Below are positions 7,867 through 15,114 of a stretch of 64,000 nucleotides of DNA, piece after piece. This DNA is from Actinomadura madurae (GTDB taxonomy: Bacteria; Actinomycetota; Actinomycetes; Streptosporangiales; Streptosporangiaceae): NCBI RefSeq assembly GCF_900115095.1, contig NZ_FOVH01000009.1, forward strand, positions 310,001 to 374,000, read 5' to 3'. The position numbers and the translations under genes were made by a program. The notes under the pieces are model-generated. The model was not told the origin of the DNA, searched no databases, and worked only from the letters and a program-made list of their open reading frames with translations. Positions within the stretch are counted from its first letter, which is position 1. The number at the start of each line of letters is the position of its first letter.

Positions 7867-8664
7867 TCACTCCTCGTCCGCCCCCGAACCGGCACCGGCC
7901 TCACCGGCACCCTCAGCCTCACCCTCGGCGTCACCGGCCTTCCCGCCACCCGACGTGATCCCCGACCCCCCGTCGTCCCCCGCCGACAGCAGATCACCGA
8001 TCCGCGCCGCCGACAGCCGCCGGAACAACCGATGCTCACGATTGCGGTCCAGCACCGCCACCTCCAGCGACCGCGCCTCCAACCGCCGCTCCGAATCCTG
8101 CGCCTCCAGCGCCCGGACCGCCGTCCGCAACGCCTCCTCCAGCGACGAACCCTCCCGGTACCCGTCCTTCAGCGACTGCGCAACCGCCTCGGCCTGCCCG
8201 CCCATCGCGACATAGCCGTGCTCATCCGCCACCGAACCATCGAACGTCAACCGGTAGATCTGATCCGTCTCCGCGTCCTCCCCCACCTCCGCGACGACCA
8301 GCTCCACCTCATACGGCTTGTTCGTCTCCGTGAAGATCGTCCCCAGCGACTGCGCGTACACGTTCGCCAGACCCCGCGCCGTCACATCCCGCCGGTCGTA
8401 CTGGTACCCGTTGATGTCCGCGTACCGCACACCGCCCAGCCGCAGATTCTCGAACTCGTTGTACTTCCCCACCGCCGCGAACGCGATCCGGTCATAGATC
8501 TCACTGATCTTGTGCAGCGCCCGCGACGGATTGTCCGCCACGAACAGGATGCCGTCGTCGTACTGCAGCACCACGACACTGCGGCCCCGCGCGATCCCCT
8601 TACGCGCATAGTCCGCCTTGTCCTTCATCTGCTGTTCGGGCGACACATAGAACGGCATGGACAC
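7867..8664 (-). CDS. prcA: 20S proteasome alpha subunit PrcA
   Basis: Outer-ring subunit of the actinobacterial 20S core particle that forms the gate docked by Mpa. The 265-residue protein starts MSMPFYVSPEQQMKDKADYA, the gating N-terminus plus the YARKGIARGRSVVVLQYDDG alpha-type fold; FVADNPSRALHKISEIYDRI and FAAVGKYNEFENLRLGGVRY are conserved. It lacks a catalytic threonine as expected. The acidic/glycine tail after about residue 235 is low complexity. The GTG at 8664 (or the ATG two codons later) starts 15 bp after the prcB stop, so prcB and prcA are co-transcribed. Confidence 0.96.
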   Translation of the reverse strand: MSMPFYVSPEQQMKDKADYARKGIARGRSVVVLQYDDGILFVADNPSRALHKISEIYDRIAFAAVGKYNEFENLRLGGVRYADINGYQYDRRDVTARGLANVYAQSLGTIFTETNKPYEVELVVAEVGEDAETDQIYRLTFDGSVADEHGYVAMGGQAEAVAQSLKDGYREGSSLEEALRTAVRALEAQDSERRLEARSLEVAVLDRNREHRLFRRLSAARIGDLLSAGDDGGSGITSGGGKAGDAEGEAEGAGEAGAGSGADEE

Positions 8665-8679
8665 CGGTCAGGATCCCTT

Positions 8680-9525
8680 CTATCGCAGCGGGGCGGTCGG
8701 ACCGCCCGGCGAGTCGTAACGTCCATCGACGACGGCCTGCGCCAACGCGCCCACCTCGTCCTCGCCCAGCCGGCGGTACCCGTCCGACGTCACCGACGCC
8801 ACCACGGGAAAGATCCGGCGCGTCAGATCGGGACCACCCGTCGCCGAATCGTCATCGGCCGCGTCGTACAGAGCCTGCACGCACACCAGCGCCGCATCCT
8901 CCCCCGACAGATCCGGCCGGTACAGCTTCTTCAGCGCACCACGCGCGAACACCGACCCCGAACCGATCGAATGGAAGTCCCGCTCCTCGTACCGGCCGCC
9001 CGCCGGATCGTAGGAGAAGATCCGCCCCTCGTCCCGATCCTCGTCGTAGCCCGCGAACAGCGGCACCACCGCCAGACCCTGCATCGCCATGCCCAGGTTC
9101 TGCCGCACCATCGTCGCCAGCCGGTTCGCCTTCCCCTCCACCGACAGCGTCCGGCCCTCACGCTTCTCGTAATGCTCCAGCTCCACCTGGAACAACCGCA
9201 CCATCTCGATCCCGATCCCGGCCGTCCCAGCGATCGCGATCGCCGAGAACTCATCCGCCCGGAACACCTTCTCGATGTCGCGCTGCGCGATGACGTTGCC
9301 CGCCGTCGCACGCCGGTCCCCCGCCATCACCACCCCGCCCGGGAAACCCACCACGACGATCGTCGTCCCATGCGGGATCTCGTCACCCGCACGCGACGCG
9401 GGCGGCGTCCGCCCACCGGGCAGCAGCTGCGGGGAGTACGCCCCGAGGAACTCCGTGAACGACGACGTGTCCGGGCTCGCGAACAACCCCGGCAGACGTC
9501 CGGTGTACGAATCGTGGGACGCCAC
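8680..9525 (-). CDS. prcB: 20S proteasome beta subunit PrcB
   Basis: Catalytic inner-ring subunit. The 281-residue precursor has a 53-residue propeptide; the HGTTIVVVGF motif places the mature N-terminal nucleophile at Thr54. GVVMAGDRRATAGNVIAQRD (with Asp and Arg of the active site) and KVFRADEFSAIAIAGTAG follow, with the SDGYRRLGEDEVGALAQAV region near the end. The GTG at 9525 has a good GGGAGTCGC ribosome site. It is the first gene of the prcBA unit; a 209-bp spacer with a TAGGGT box separates it from the HNH gene, so it probably has its own promoter. Confidence 0.96.
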   Translation of the reverse strand: MASHDSYTGRLPGLFASPDTSSFTEFLGAYSPQLLPGGRTPPASRAGDEIPHGTTIVVVGFPGGVVMAGDRRATAGNVIAQRDIEKVFRADEFSAIAIAGTAGIGIEMVRLFQVELEHYEKREGRTLSVEGKANRLATMVRQNLGMAMQGLAVVPLFAGYDEDRDEGRIFSYDPAGGRYEERDFHSIGSGSVFARGALKKLYRPDLSGEDAALVCVQALYDAADDDSATGGPDLTRRIFPVVASVTSDGYRRLGEDEVGALAQAVVDGRYDSPGGPTAPLR

Positions 9526-9584
9526 GCGACTCCCTTCCCCTCCACATGCGCCGGATTCTCGACCCCCCGGCGCGGACGTCTACG

Positions 9585-9590
9585 ACCCTA
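9585..9590 (-). promoter_or_regulatory. prcB -10 box
   Basis: TAGGGTCG on the minus strand, 59 bp before the prcB GTG. It resembles the GATAGGGTCGAAG before pup over nine consecutive bases (TAGGGTCG plus context), suggesting shared promoter design for the core particle and Pup. No good -35 is seen. The rest of the 209-bp spacer shows no further structure I can name. Confidence 0.4.
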
Positions 9591-9734
9591 CTGTTCAAGG
9601 TCGCCCGCGCGCATGCCACGCGATCCCCGGCCCGATCAGCCCACGGCGAACCCGCCCCCAACGCCCGCGAGCCACGGCACGGCAGCGGGGCGGCACGGCC
9701 ACGGCATCCCGCAGTCCGGCCGCCCCGCCCGCTC

Positions 9735-10880
9735 TCACACCGACCCCGGCACGCCGACCGGCTCCGAATCGTCCCACGGAGGGAAGTCCAGCTCCTCGTC
9801 GAACGGAAGCGTCTCCTTCCGGTACTGGCCGTCCTCCTCCCAGAGGGCCTTCCAGCCACCTCGCGGAACCGACGCCGGATCGACGTCCGGAACCGTCAAC
9901 GAGAGCCGCGCACCGCCGTCCTCAGTGGCCACCGTCTTCACGAGCCGACCCGTGACGTAGTCCGCCGCCCGCCGAAGCGTGATCGGATCGTCCCGCAGTT
10001 GGCCCATCCCTGTGTTGCACTCTGCGCACGCCAGGCCGCGCACCATACCGGTCGTGTGGTCGTGGTCGACGTGCTCGGCCGGGAGGTCGGAGCACACCGC
10101 GCAGAGGCCGACCTGCAACTTCAGGAGCCACTGCGTGTCCTCGTCGTTGATCCCGTACTTCTGGCGCAGGTGGTAGTGCCGCGCCGACTGCGTCGTGTTC
10201 TTTGCCGTCCGCCAGAACGGATCCCACCGGACGCGGCCCGGCCCGCCGAAGACCCGGGCGCCGATCTCGATGTGCATCCGCCGTGCGTGGGAACCCCGCA
10301 GCTCCAGGTAGTCCGCCGCCAAGCGCATCCGAACGGGGTCGTCGTGGAACTGCCCCAGCCCGCCGTTGCACTTGAAGCAGAGGATGCGGCGGACGAGGCC
10401 GGTCAGATGGTCGTGGTCGACGTGCTTGGCATCGGCCCGGAGGCAGATGGCACAGACACCGCCCTGCTCGGCGATCATCCGCTCGACTTCGGCCTCGGTG
10501 ACACCGTACCTGCGCACGAGCTGCCAGTTGCGCCCACTTCCGTAATTCCGGATTCTCCCTTCCGCCATGGCGGCCGCGTGACAGGGACGGCAGTACGTGG
10601 TAAGCCCGGACTTTTCTGCGCGATTCCTACCGAATTCACCCACTGACTTTACCTGGTCACAGCGAGCACAACATTTCATGCCCTCTGGAACGTGCTGGCG
10701 CCTCCGGTAGGCCCTGACCTCTTTGCCTGAACTCGCCTGCTTCTTCCTGTAGTAACGGCCGTTACGCAGCCCGAAGCAGACCTTGCAGTAATACGCGAGG
10801 CCGTCTTTGGACGCTTTGAGCTTCCAGAACTCTGACGTCGACTTTGTTTCCCCGCAGTCGGGGCACCTTTTCGTTGACAT
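9735..10880 (-). CDS. Tandem endonuclease VII-type HNH (zinc-bound His-Me finger) nuclease
   Basis: A 381-residue protein built from duplicated parts. Two N-terminal zinc ribbons (CPDCGETKSTSEFWKLKASK ending YCKVC; CARCDQVKSVGEF ending YCRPC) precede two endonuclease VII (PF02945-type) domains: the first has CAIC, KHVDHDHLTGLVRRILCFKC and NGGLGQFHDDP; the second CAVC, EHVDHDHTTGMVRGLACAEC and NTGMGQLRDDP. Each has four zinc cysteines and the HVDHDH catalytic core, so both look active. The C-terminal 70 residues are acidic/aromatic and unassigned. The gene lies inside the proteasome cluster between pup and prcB, has lower GC than its neighbours, and its start codon is inside a long hairpin. 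Phage T4 endonuclease VII resolves branched DNA; the same substrate here is inference. Confidence 0.88.
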   Translation of the reverse strand: MSTKRCPDCGETKSTSEFWKLKASKDGLAYYCKVCFGLRNGRYYRKKQASSGKEVRAYRRRQHVPEGMKCCARCDQVKSVGEFGRNRAEKSGLTTYCRPCHAAAMAEGRIRNYGSGRNWQLVRRYGVTEAEVERMIAEQGGVCAICLRADAKHVDHDHLTGLVRRILCFKCNGGLGQFHDDPVRMRLAADYLELRGSHARRMHIEIGARVFGGPGRVRWDPFWRTAKNTTQSARHYHLRQKYGINDEDTQWLLKLQVGLCAVCSDLPAEHVDHDHTTGMVRGLACAECNTGMGQLRDDPITLRRAADYVTGRLVKTVATEDGGARLSLTVPDVDPASVPRGGWKALWEEDGQYRKETLPFDEELDFPPWDDSEPVGVPGSV

Positions 10881-10912
10881 GGGCGAGACTTTACCGTCCC
10901 GCCCACGTCAAC
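10873..10912 (-). promoter_or_regulatory. 17-bp RNA hairpin covering the start codon of the HNH gene
   Basis: Minus-strand arms GTTGACGTGGGCGGGAC (10912-10896) and GTCTCGCCCATGTCAAC (10889-10873) with loop GGTAAA. Paired as RNA on the minus strand all 17 positions pair, two of them as G-U; on the plus strand those two become A-C mismatches. The ATG start (10880-10878) is in the 3' arm. This would hide the start codon and ribosome site, acting as a translational switch, or serve as a DNA operator in which TTGAC is also part of the dyad. Confidence 0.6.
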
Positions 10913-10974
10913 GCACCTTATTCGATTATCAGAAGAAGGCCTTTTCCCGCCTCACGGAATGTCCGTTTTGGGGG

Positions 10975-11184
10975 TTACTGTCCGCCTTTTTGAATGTATG
11001 CCCGGACAAAGTCTTCTGCGTTCTCTTCCAATACTTCGTCTATTTCGTCCAGAATTGAGTCCACGTCGTCCGTGAGCTTCTCCTGGCGCTCCTGCACGTC
11101 CTCGGTGGTCGTGGCCTCGGTCTCTTCGACCTCTTCCGTGCGCCGGGTGGTCTGCTTCTGACCGCCGGTGTCCTTCGTGGCCAT
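10975..11184 (-). CDS. pup: Prokaryotic ubiquitin-like protein Pup
   Basis: A 69-residue intrinsically disordered modifier. It begins MATKDTGGQKQTTRRTEEV, has the Mpa-binding coiled-coil helix RQEKLTDDVDSILDEIDEVL in the middle, and ends VRAYIQKGGQ. The C-terminal glutamine means it is made in the inactive form that Dop must deamidate to glutamate before PafA can use it. The ATG at 11184 is preceded by GCGGAGGTACCG. The 3' spacer to the HNH gene is only about 50% GC, far below the rest of the window. It is transcribed in the same direction as dop and prcBA but has a probable promoter of its own. Confidence 0.97.
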   Translation of the reverse strand: MATKDTGGQKQTTRRTEEVEETEATTTEDVQERQEKLTDDVDSILDEIDEVLEENAEDFVRAYIQKGGQ

Positions 11185-11212
11185 TCGGTACCTCCGCTCT
11201 GCCGGTCCTTCG

Positions 11213-11218
11213 ACCCTA
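11213..11218 (-). promoter_or_regulatory. pup -10 box
   Basis: TAGGGT on the minus strand, 28 bp before the pup ATG, leaving a short leader that holds the GGAGGT ribosome site. No convincing -35 hexamer lies at 16-19 bp. Confidence 0.4.
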
Positions 11219-11382
11219 TCTCCGATCTTCGGCCGCCAGCGGATCTTGAAGACCCGTTTCGCCGCCTCCACCCCGGGGGCCGGGGACTTGCTCGGGTTAT
11301 CGCCGGTCGGCGCACCAGCGAAACGGGCATAGCGGTCACGAAACCGAGACCTCGGCCGTCGGCGCAGGTCAGCGAGGTGTGT

Positions 11383-11405
11383 TCGAATTCGATAGCGGCG
11401 CTATC
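11383..11405. repeat. Two adjoining palindromes in the dop-pup spacer
   Basis: TCGAATTCGA (11383-11392) is a perfect 10-bp palindrome and GATAGC-GGC-GCTATC (11391-11405) a perfect 6-bp dyad overlapping it. They lie about 170 bp upstream of the pup -10 and 16 bp before the dop terminator hairpin. They could be an operator for pup or unrelated. The remainder of this 281-bp spacer shows nothing I recognise. Confidence 0.3.
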
Positions 11406-11420
11406 CGACGGGTGCGCGAA

Positions 11421-11452
11421 CGGGCCGGGCGGCGTTGTCGCCGCCCGGCCCG
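11421..11452 (-). terminator. Terminator after dop
   Basis: Perfect 14-bp hairpin, arm CGGGCCGGGCGGCG with TTGT loop, 13 bp past the dop stop. It lacks a U-tract, as is usual in high-GC actinobacteria. It separates dop from pup, so pup needs its own promoter. Confidence 0.75.
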
Positions 11453-11465
11453 GAGGAGGTCTGGT

Positions 11466-12983
11466 TCAGCTCTGGCCGGTGAGGGTGGCCACGAGGTCGG
11501 CCGCGGTACGGCAGCGGTCCAGGAGCGCGCCCACGTGCTGCTTGGTGCCGCGCAGCGGCTCCAGGGTGGGGACGCGCTGCAGCGACTCCCGGCCGGGGAC
11601 GTCGAAGATGACGGAGTCCCAGGAGGCGGCGGCGACGGATTCGGCGTACTGGCGCAGGCAGCGGCCGCGGAAGTAGGCGCGGGTGTCCTCGGGCGGGTCC
11701 TCGACGGCGTCCTGGACCTCGGCCTCGGTGATGACGCGGTCGATGCGGCCGCGGTCGACGAGGCGGTTGTAGAGGCCCTTGTCGGGGCGGATGTCGGTGT
11801 ACTGGAGGTCGACGAGCTGCAGGCGCGGGTGGGACCAGTCGAGGCCGTCGCGGCTGCGGTAGCCCTCCAGGAGGGAGAGCTTGGCGACCCAGTCGAGTTC
11901 GCGGGAGAGCTGCATGGGGTCGTCGCCGAGGCGGTGCAGGACGGACTCCCAGCGGTCGAGGACGTCCCGGGTCATCTCGTCGACGTCGGCGCCGAAGCGG
12001 TCCTCGACGTACTTGCGGGACTGCTCGAGGTACTCCATCTGGAGTTGGACGGCGGTCATCTTGCGGCCGTCGCGGAGGGTGAGCAGGTGCTTGCAGGACG
12101 GGTCGTGGGAGACGGCGCGGAGTGCGGCGACGGGCATGTCGACGGAGAGGTCGACGGTGAGGAAGCCGTCCTCGATCATGGCGAGGACGAGGGAGGTGGT
12201 GCCGAGCTTGAGGTAGGTGGAGAGCTCGGCCATGTTGGCGTCGCCGATGATGACGTGGAGGCGGCGGTACTTCTCGGGGTCGGCGTGGGGTTCGTCGCGG
12301 GTGTTGATGATGGGGCGTTTGAGGGTGGTCTCGAGGCCGACTTCGACTTCGAAGAAGTCGGCGCGCTGGCTGATCTGGAAGCCGTCGCCGCGGCCGTCGA
12401 CGCCGATGCCGACGCGGCCGGCGCCGCAGACGACCTGGCGGGAGACGAAGAAGGGGGTGAGGTGGCGGACGATGTCGGCGAAGGGTGTCTCGCGGCGCAT
12501 GAGGTAGTTCTCATGGCAGCCGTAGGAGGCGCCCTTGTTGTCGGTGTTGTTCTTGTAGAGCTGGATGGGGTGGGTGCCGGGGACGAGGGCGGCGCGCTGG
12601 GCGGCGTCGGCCATGACGCGTTCGCCGGCCTTGTCCCAGATGACGGCGTCGCGGGGGTTGGTGCATTCGGGTGCGGAGTATTCGGGGTGGGCGTGGTCGA
12701 CGTAGAGGCGGGCGCCGTTGGTGAGGATGACGTTGGCGAGGCCGAGGTCTTCGTCGGTGAGCTGGGTGGGGTCGGCGACCTCGCGGGCGAGGTCGAAGCC
12801 GCGGGCGTCGCGGAGGGGGTTCTCCTCCTCGAAGTCCCAGCGGGCTCTGCGGGCCCGTGCGGCCGATGCCGCGAGGTAGGCGTTGACGACCTGGGAGGAG
12901 GTCACCATCGCGTTGGCCCCTGGCTGGCCGGGTACGGAGATGCCGTACTCGGTCTCGATGCCCATCACCCGCCGAACACTCAT
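11466..12983 (-). CDS. dop: Deamidase/depupylase Dop
   Basis: Converts the C-terminal Gln of Pup to Glu and removes Pup from substrates; fold and ATP site are shared with PafA. The 505-residue protein begins MSVRRVMGIETEYGISVPGQ (Glu10 metal ligand) and has ARLYVDHAHPEYSAPECTN with Asp96 as the nucleophile/base position. The insertion TSSQVVNAYLAASAARARRA (about 28-47) is the Dop-loop region that separates Dop from PafA. NNTDNKGASYGCHENYLMRR and KRPIINTRDEPHADPEKYRR confirm the family. The ATG lies 7 nt after a TAGGCT box, so it is probably leaderless. It follows mpa with a strong terminator hairpin between. Confidence 0.97.
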   Translation of the reverse strand: MSVRRVMGIETEYGISVPGQPGANAMVTSSQVVNAYLAASAARARRARWDFEEENPLRDARGFDLAREVADPTQLTDEDLGLANVILTNGARLYVDHAHPEYSAPECTNPRDAVIWDKAGERVMADAAQRAALVPGTHPIQLYKNNTDNKGASYGCHENYLMRRETPFADIVRHLTPFFVSRQVVCGAGRVGIGVDGRGDGFQISQRADFFEVEVGLETTLKRPIINTRDEPHADPEKYRRLHVIIGDANMAELSTYLKLGTTSLVLAMIEDGFLTVDLSVDMPVAALRAVSHDPSCKHLLTLRDGRKMTAVQLQMEYLEQSRKYVEDRFGADVDEMTRDVLDRWESVLHRLGDDPMQLSRELDWVAKLSLLEGYRSRDGLDWSHPRLQLVDLQYTDIRPDKGLYNRLVDRGRIDRVITEAEVQDAVEDPPEDTRAYFRGRCLRQYAESVAAASWDSVIFDVPGRESLQRVPTLEPLRGTKQHVGALLDRCRTAADLVATLTGQS

Positions 12984-12990
12984 ATCGTCG

Positions 12991-12996
12991 AGCCTA
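12991..12996 (-). promoter_or_regulatory. dop -10 box, leaderless start
   Basis: TAGGCT on the minus strand followed by CGACGAT and the ATG, the 7-nt spacing of a leaderless transcript. No clear -35. Confidence 0.45.
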
Positions 12997-13061
12997 TCGG
13001 GGCCTGGAGGGTGGAGCCATGGGGCCCGCTGTTCGCGGCGGGTGTGGCGTGGCAGGCGTAG

Positions 13062-13090
13062 GCGGCGGCCCCTGGTGCGGGGGCCGCCGC
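13062..13090 (-). terminator. Terminator after mpa
   Basis: Perfect 11-bp hairpin (GCGGCGGCCCC / GGGGCCGCCGC, 7-nt loop) 25 bp past the mpa stop and upstream of dop. Confidence 0.65.
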
Positions 13091-13115
13091 GTACGGTGTC
13101 ACGGTCCGGGCCGGG

Positions 13116-14879
13116 TTACAGGTATTGGCCGGTGTTGGCGACGGTGTCGATGGAGCGTCCGGCTTCGGAGCCCTTGGTTCCGGAGACGAGGGTGCGGATG
13201 TAGACGATCCGCTCGCCCTTCTTGCCGGAGATGCGGGCCCAGTCGTCGGGGTTGGTGGTGTTGGGCAGGTCCTCGTTCTCGCTGAACTCGTCGACGCAGG
13301 CGGCGAGGAGGTGGTTGACGCGGAGGCCTTTCTGGCCGGTGTCGAGGAACTGCTTGATGGCCATCTTCTTGGCGCGGTCGACGATGTTCTGGATCATCGC
13401 GCCGGAGTTGAAGTCCTTGAAGTAGAGGACTTCCTTGTCGCCGTTGGCGTAGGTGACCTCCAGGAAGCGGTTCTCCTCGCTTTCGGTGTACATGCGCTCG
13501 ACGGTGCGCTGGATCATGGCCTCGATGGTGGCGTCGGTGGAGTTGCCGTGTTCCTTGAGGTCGTCGGGGTGCAGGGGCAGTCCGTCGAGGATGTACTTGG
13601 AGAAGATGTCCTTGGCGGCTTCGGCGTCGGGTCGTTCGATCTTGATTTTGACGTCGAGGCGGCCGGGCCGCAGGATCGCGGGGTCGATCATGTCCTCGCG
13701 GTTGGAGGCGCCGATGACGATGACGTTCTCGAGGCCTTCGACACCGTCGATCTCGCTGAGGAGCTGCGGGACGATGGTGTTCTCGACGTCGGAGGAGACG
13801 CCGGATCCGCGGGTTCGGAAGATGGAGTCCATCTCGTCGAAGAAGACGATGACGGGGGTTCCGGCGGAGGCCTTCTCCCGGGCGCGCTGGAAGACGAGGC
13901 GGATGTGCCGCTCGGTCTCGCCGACGTACTTGTTGAGGAGTTCGGGGCCCTTGATGTTGAGGAAGAAGCTCTTGCCTTCCTGGCCGGTCTTCTCGGCGAC
14001 CTGTTTGGCGAGGGAGTTGGCGACGGCCTTGGCGATGAGGGTCTTGCCGCATCCGGGGGGTCCGTAGAGCAGGACGCCCTTGGGTGGCCGGAGCTGGTGC
14101 TCGCGGAAGAGGTCGGCGTGCAGGTAGGGCAGTTCGACGGCGTCGCGGATCATTTCGATCTGCGATCCGAGGCCGCCGATCTCGTTGTAGGAGATGTCGG
14201 GGACCTCTTCGAGGACGAGTTCTTCGACCTCGGCCTTGTGGATCTTCTCGTAGGCGTATCCGGAGCGGGGTTCCAGCATGAGGGAGTCGCCGGCCCGGAG
14301 GGGGACGCCGCGGAGGGGTTCGGCGAGCTTGACCACGCGTTCCTCGTCGGCGTGCGCGATCACGAGGGCGCGTTCGCCGTCGTCGAAGAGTTCCTTGAGC
14401 ATGACGACTTCGCCTTGCTCTTCGAACTCGAGTGCTTCGACGACGTTGAGGGCCTCGTTGAGCATGACCTCTTGGCCGCGCTGGAGTTCGTCGACGTCGA
14501 CGGCGGGGCTGACGTTGACGCGGAGTTTGCGTCCGCCGGTGAAGATGTCGACGGTTCCGTCGTCGCGTGTCTCGAGGAAGACACCGAATCCGGAGGGTGG
14601 TTGTGCGAGCCTGTCGACCTCCTCCTTGAGCGCGACGATCTGTTCGCGAGCCTCTTTGAGGGTCGCTACGAGTCGCTCGTTCTGCCCGGTTACCGCGGCC
14701 AGGTTGGCCTGTGCCTCGTGGAGGCGTTCTTCCAGTACACGTACTTGGCGGGGGGATTCCGCGAGCTTGCGGCGCAGCACGGAGATCTCCTCCTCCAGGA
14801 AGGAGATCTGCGTTTGGAGGTCTCTGACCTCCTTTTCGTGCTGCGCCCTGCGCGCCCCAGCATCGTCACGAGCGGCCAC
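13116..14879 (-). CDS. mpa: Proteasome-associated AAA ATPase Mpa (ARC)
   Basis: Hexameric unfoldase that binds Pup and feeds substrates into PrcAB. The 587-residue protein has an N-terminal coiled coil (about 12-90, DLQTQISFLEEEISVLRRKL) that captures Pup, two OB folds (about 95-225), then one AAA module: Walker A GPPGCGKT (273-280), Walker B VIVFFDEMDS (343-352), sensor and arginine-finger region ASNREDMIDPAILRPGRLD. It ends GQYL, the C-terminal motif that docks into PrcA pockets and opens the gate, so the stop position is trusted. The GTG has an AGGAGGTGACGGGGC ribosome site. trmI precedes it by 235 bp; trmI-mpa-dop-pup is a common actinobacterial order. Confidence 0.97.
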   Translation of the reverse strand: MAARDDAGARRAQHEKEVRDLQTQISFLEEEISVLRRKLAESPRQVRVLEERLHEAQANLAAVTGQNERLVATLKEAREQIVALKEEVDRLAQPPSGFGVFLETRDDGTVDIFTGGRKLRVNVSPAVDVDELQRGQEVMLNEALNVVEALEFEEQGEVVMLKELFDDGERALVIAHADEERVVKLAEPLRGVPLRAGDSLMLEPRSGYAYEKIHKAEVEELVLEEVPDISYNEIGGLGSQIEMIRDAVELPYLHADLFREHQLRPPKGVLLYGPPGCGKTLIAKAVANSLAKQVAEKTGQEGKSFFLNIKGPELLNKYVGETERHIRLVFQRAREKASAGTPVIVFFDEMDSIFRTRGSGVSSDVENTIVPQLLSEIDGVEGLENVIVIGASNREDMIDPAILRPGRLDVKIKIERPDAEAAKDIFSKYILDGLPLHPDDLKEHGNSTDATIEAMIQRTVERMYTESEENRFLEVTYANGDKEVLYFKDFNSGAMIQNIVDRAKKMAIKQFLDTGQKGLRVNHLLAACVDEFSENEDLPNTTNPDDWARISGKKGERIVYIRTLVSGTKGSEAGRSIDTVANTGQYL

Positions 14880-14921
14880 GCCCCGTCACCTCCTCACGAA
14901 GAGAGCCGACGACCTACTGAG

Positions 14922-14927
14922 ACCCTA
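14922..14927 (-). promoter_or_regulatory. mpa -10 box
   Basis: TAGGGT on the minus strand, 42 bp before the mpa GTG. It lies next to a second TAGG (AGATAGGTAGGGT), so exact registration is uncertain. Confidence 0.4.
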
Positions 14928-14977
14928 CCTATCTGGAGGGCTTCCGTAACCTGCCCATTCGGTGTTCGTGTCGTGCG

Positions 14978-15030
14978 GGGGTGTTCGGGGAGGGTTGCGG
15001 GGGGTGTCGTGGGGGTGGTGTGGGGTGGGG
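14978..15030 (+). other. Dense G-run tract with G-quadruplex potential
   Basis: Within 53 bases there are seven runs of three or more G on the plus strand, separated by 1-6 nt. Four runs with short loops suffice for an intramolecular quadruplex. The tract is about 100-150 bp upstream of mpa in the trmI-mpa spacer, on its template strand. The rest of that 235-bp spacer is G-rich without other features. Confidence 0.5.
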
Positions 15031-15114
15031 TGTTACGGCGCTTGGACCTGCGGTTTCGTGGTTGTGGGCGGGGTGTGGCGCGGGGGTGGGCGGCGGGGGT
15101 CGCGGGAATGTGAT

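Noticed and set aside
9735..10880. Nuclease gene as a homing endonuclease or insertion sequence
   Set aside because: No flanking inverted repeats, target duplication, intron or intein is visible, and the protein is of the endonuclease VII type with two intact copies.
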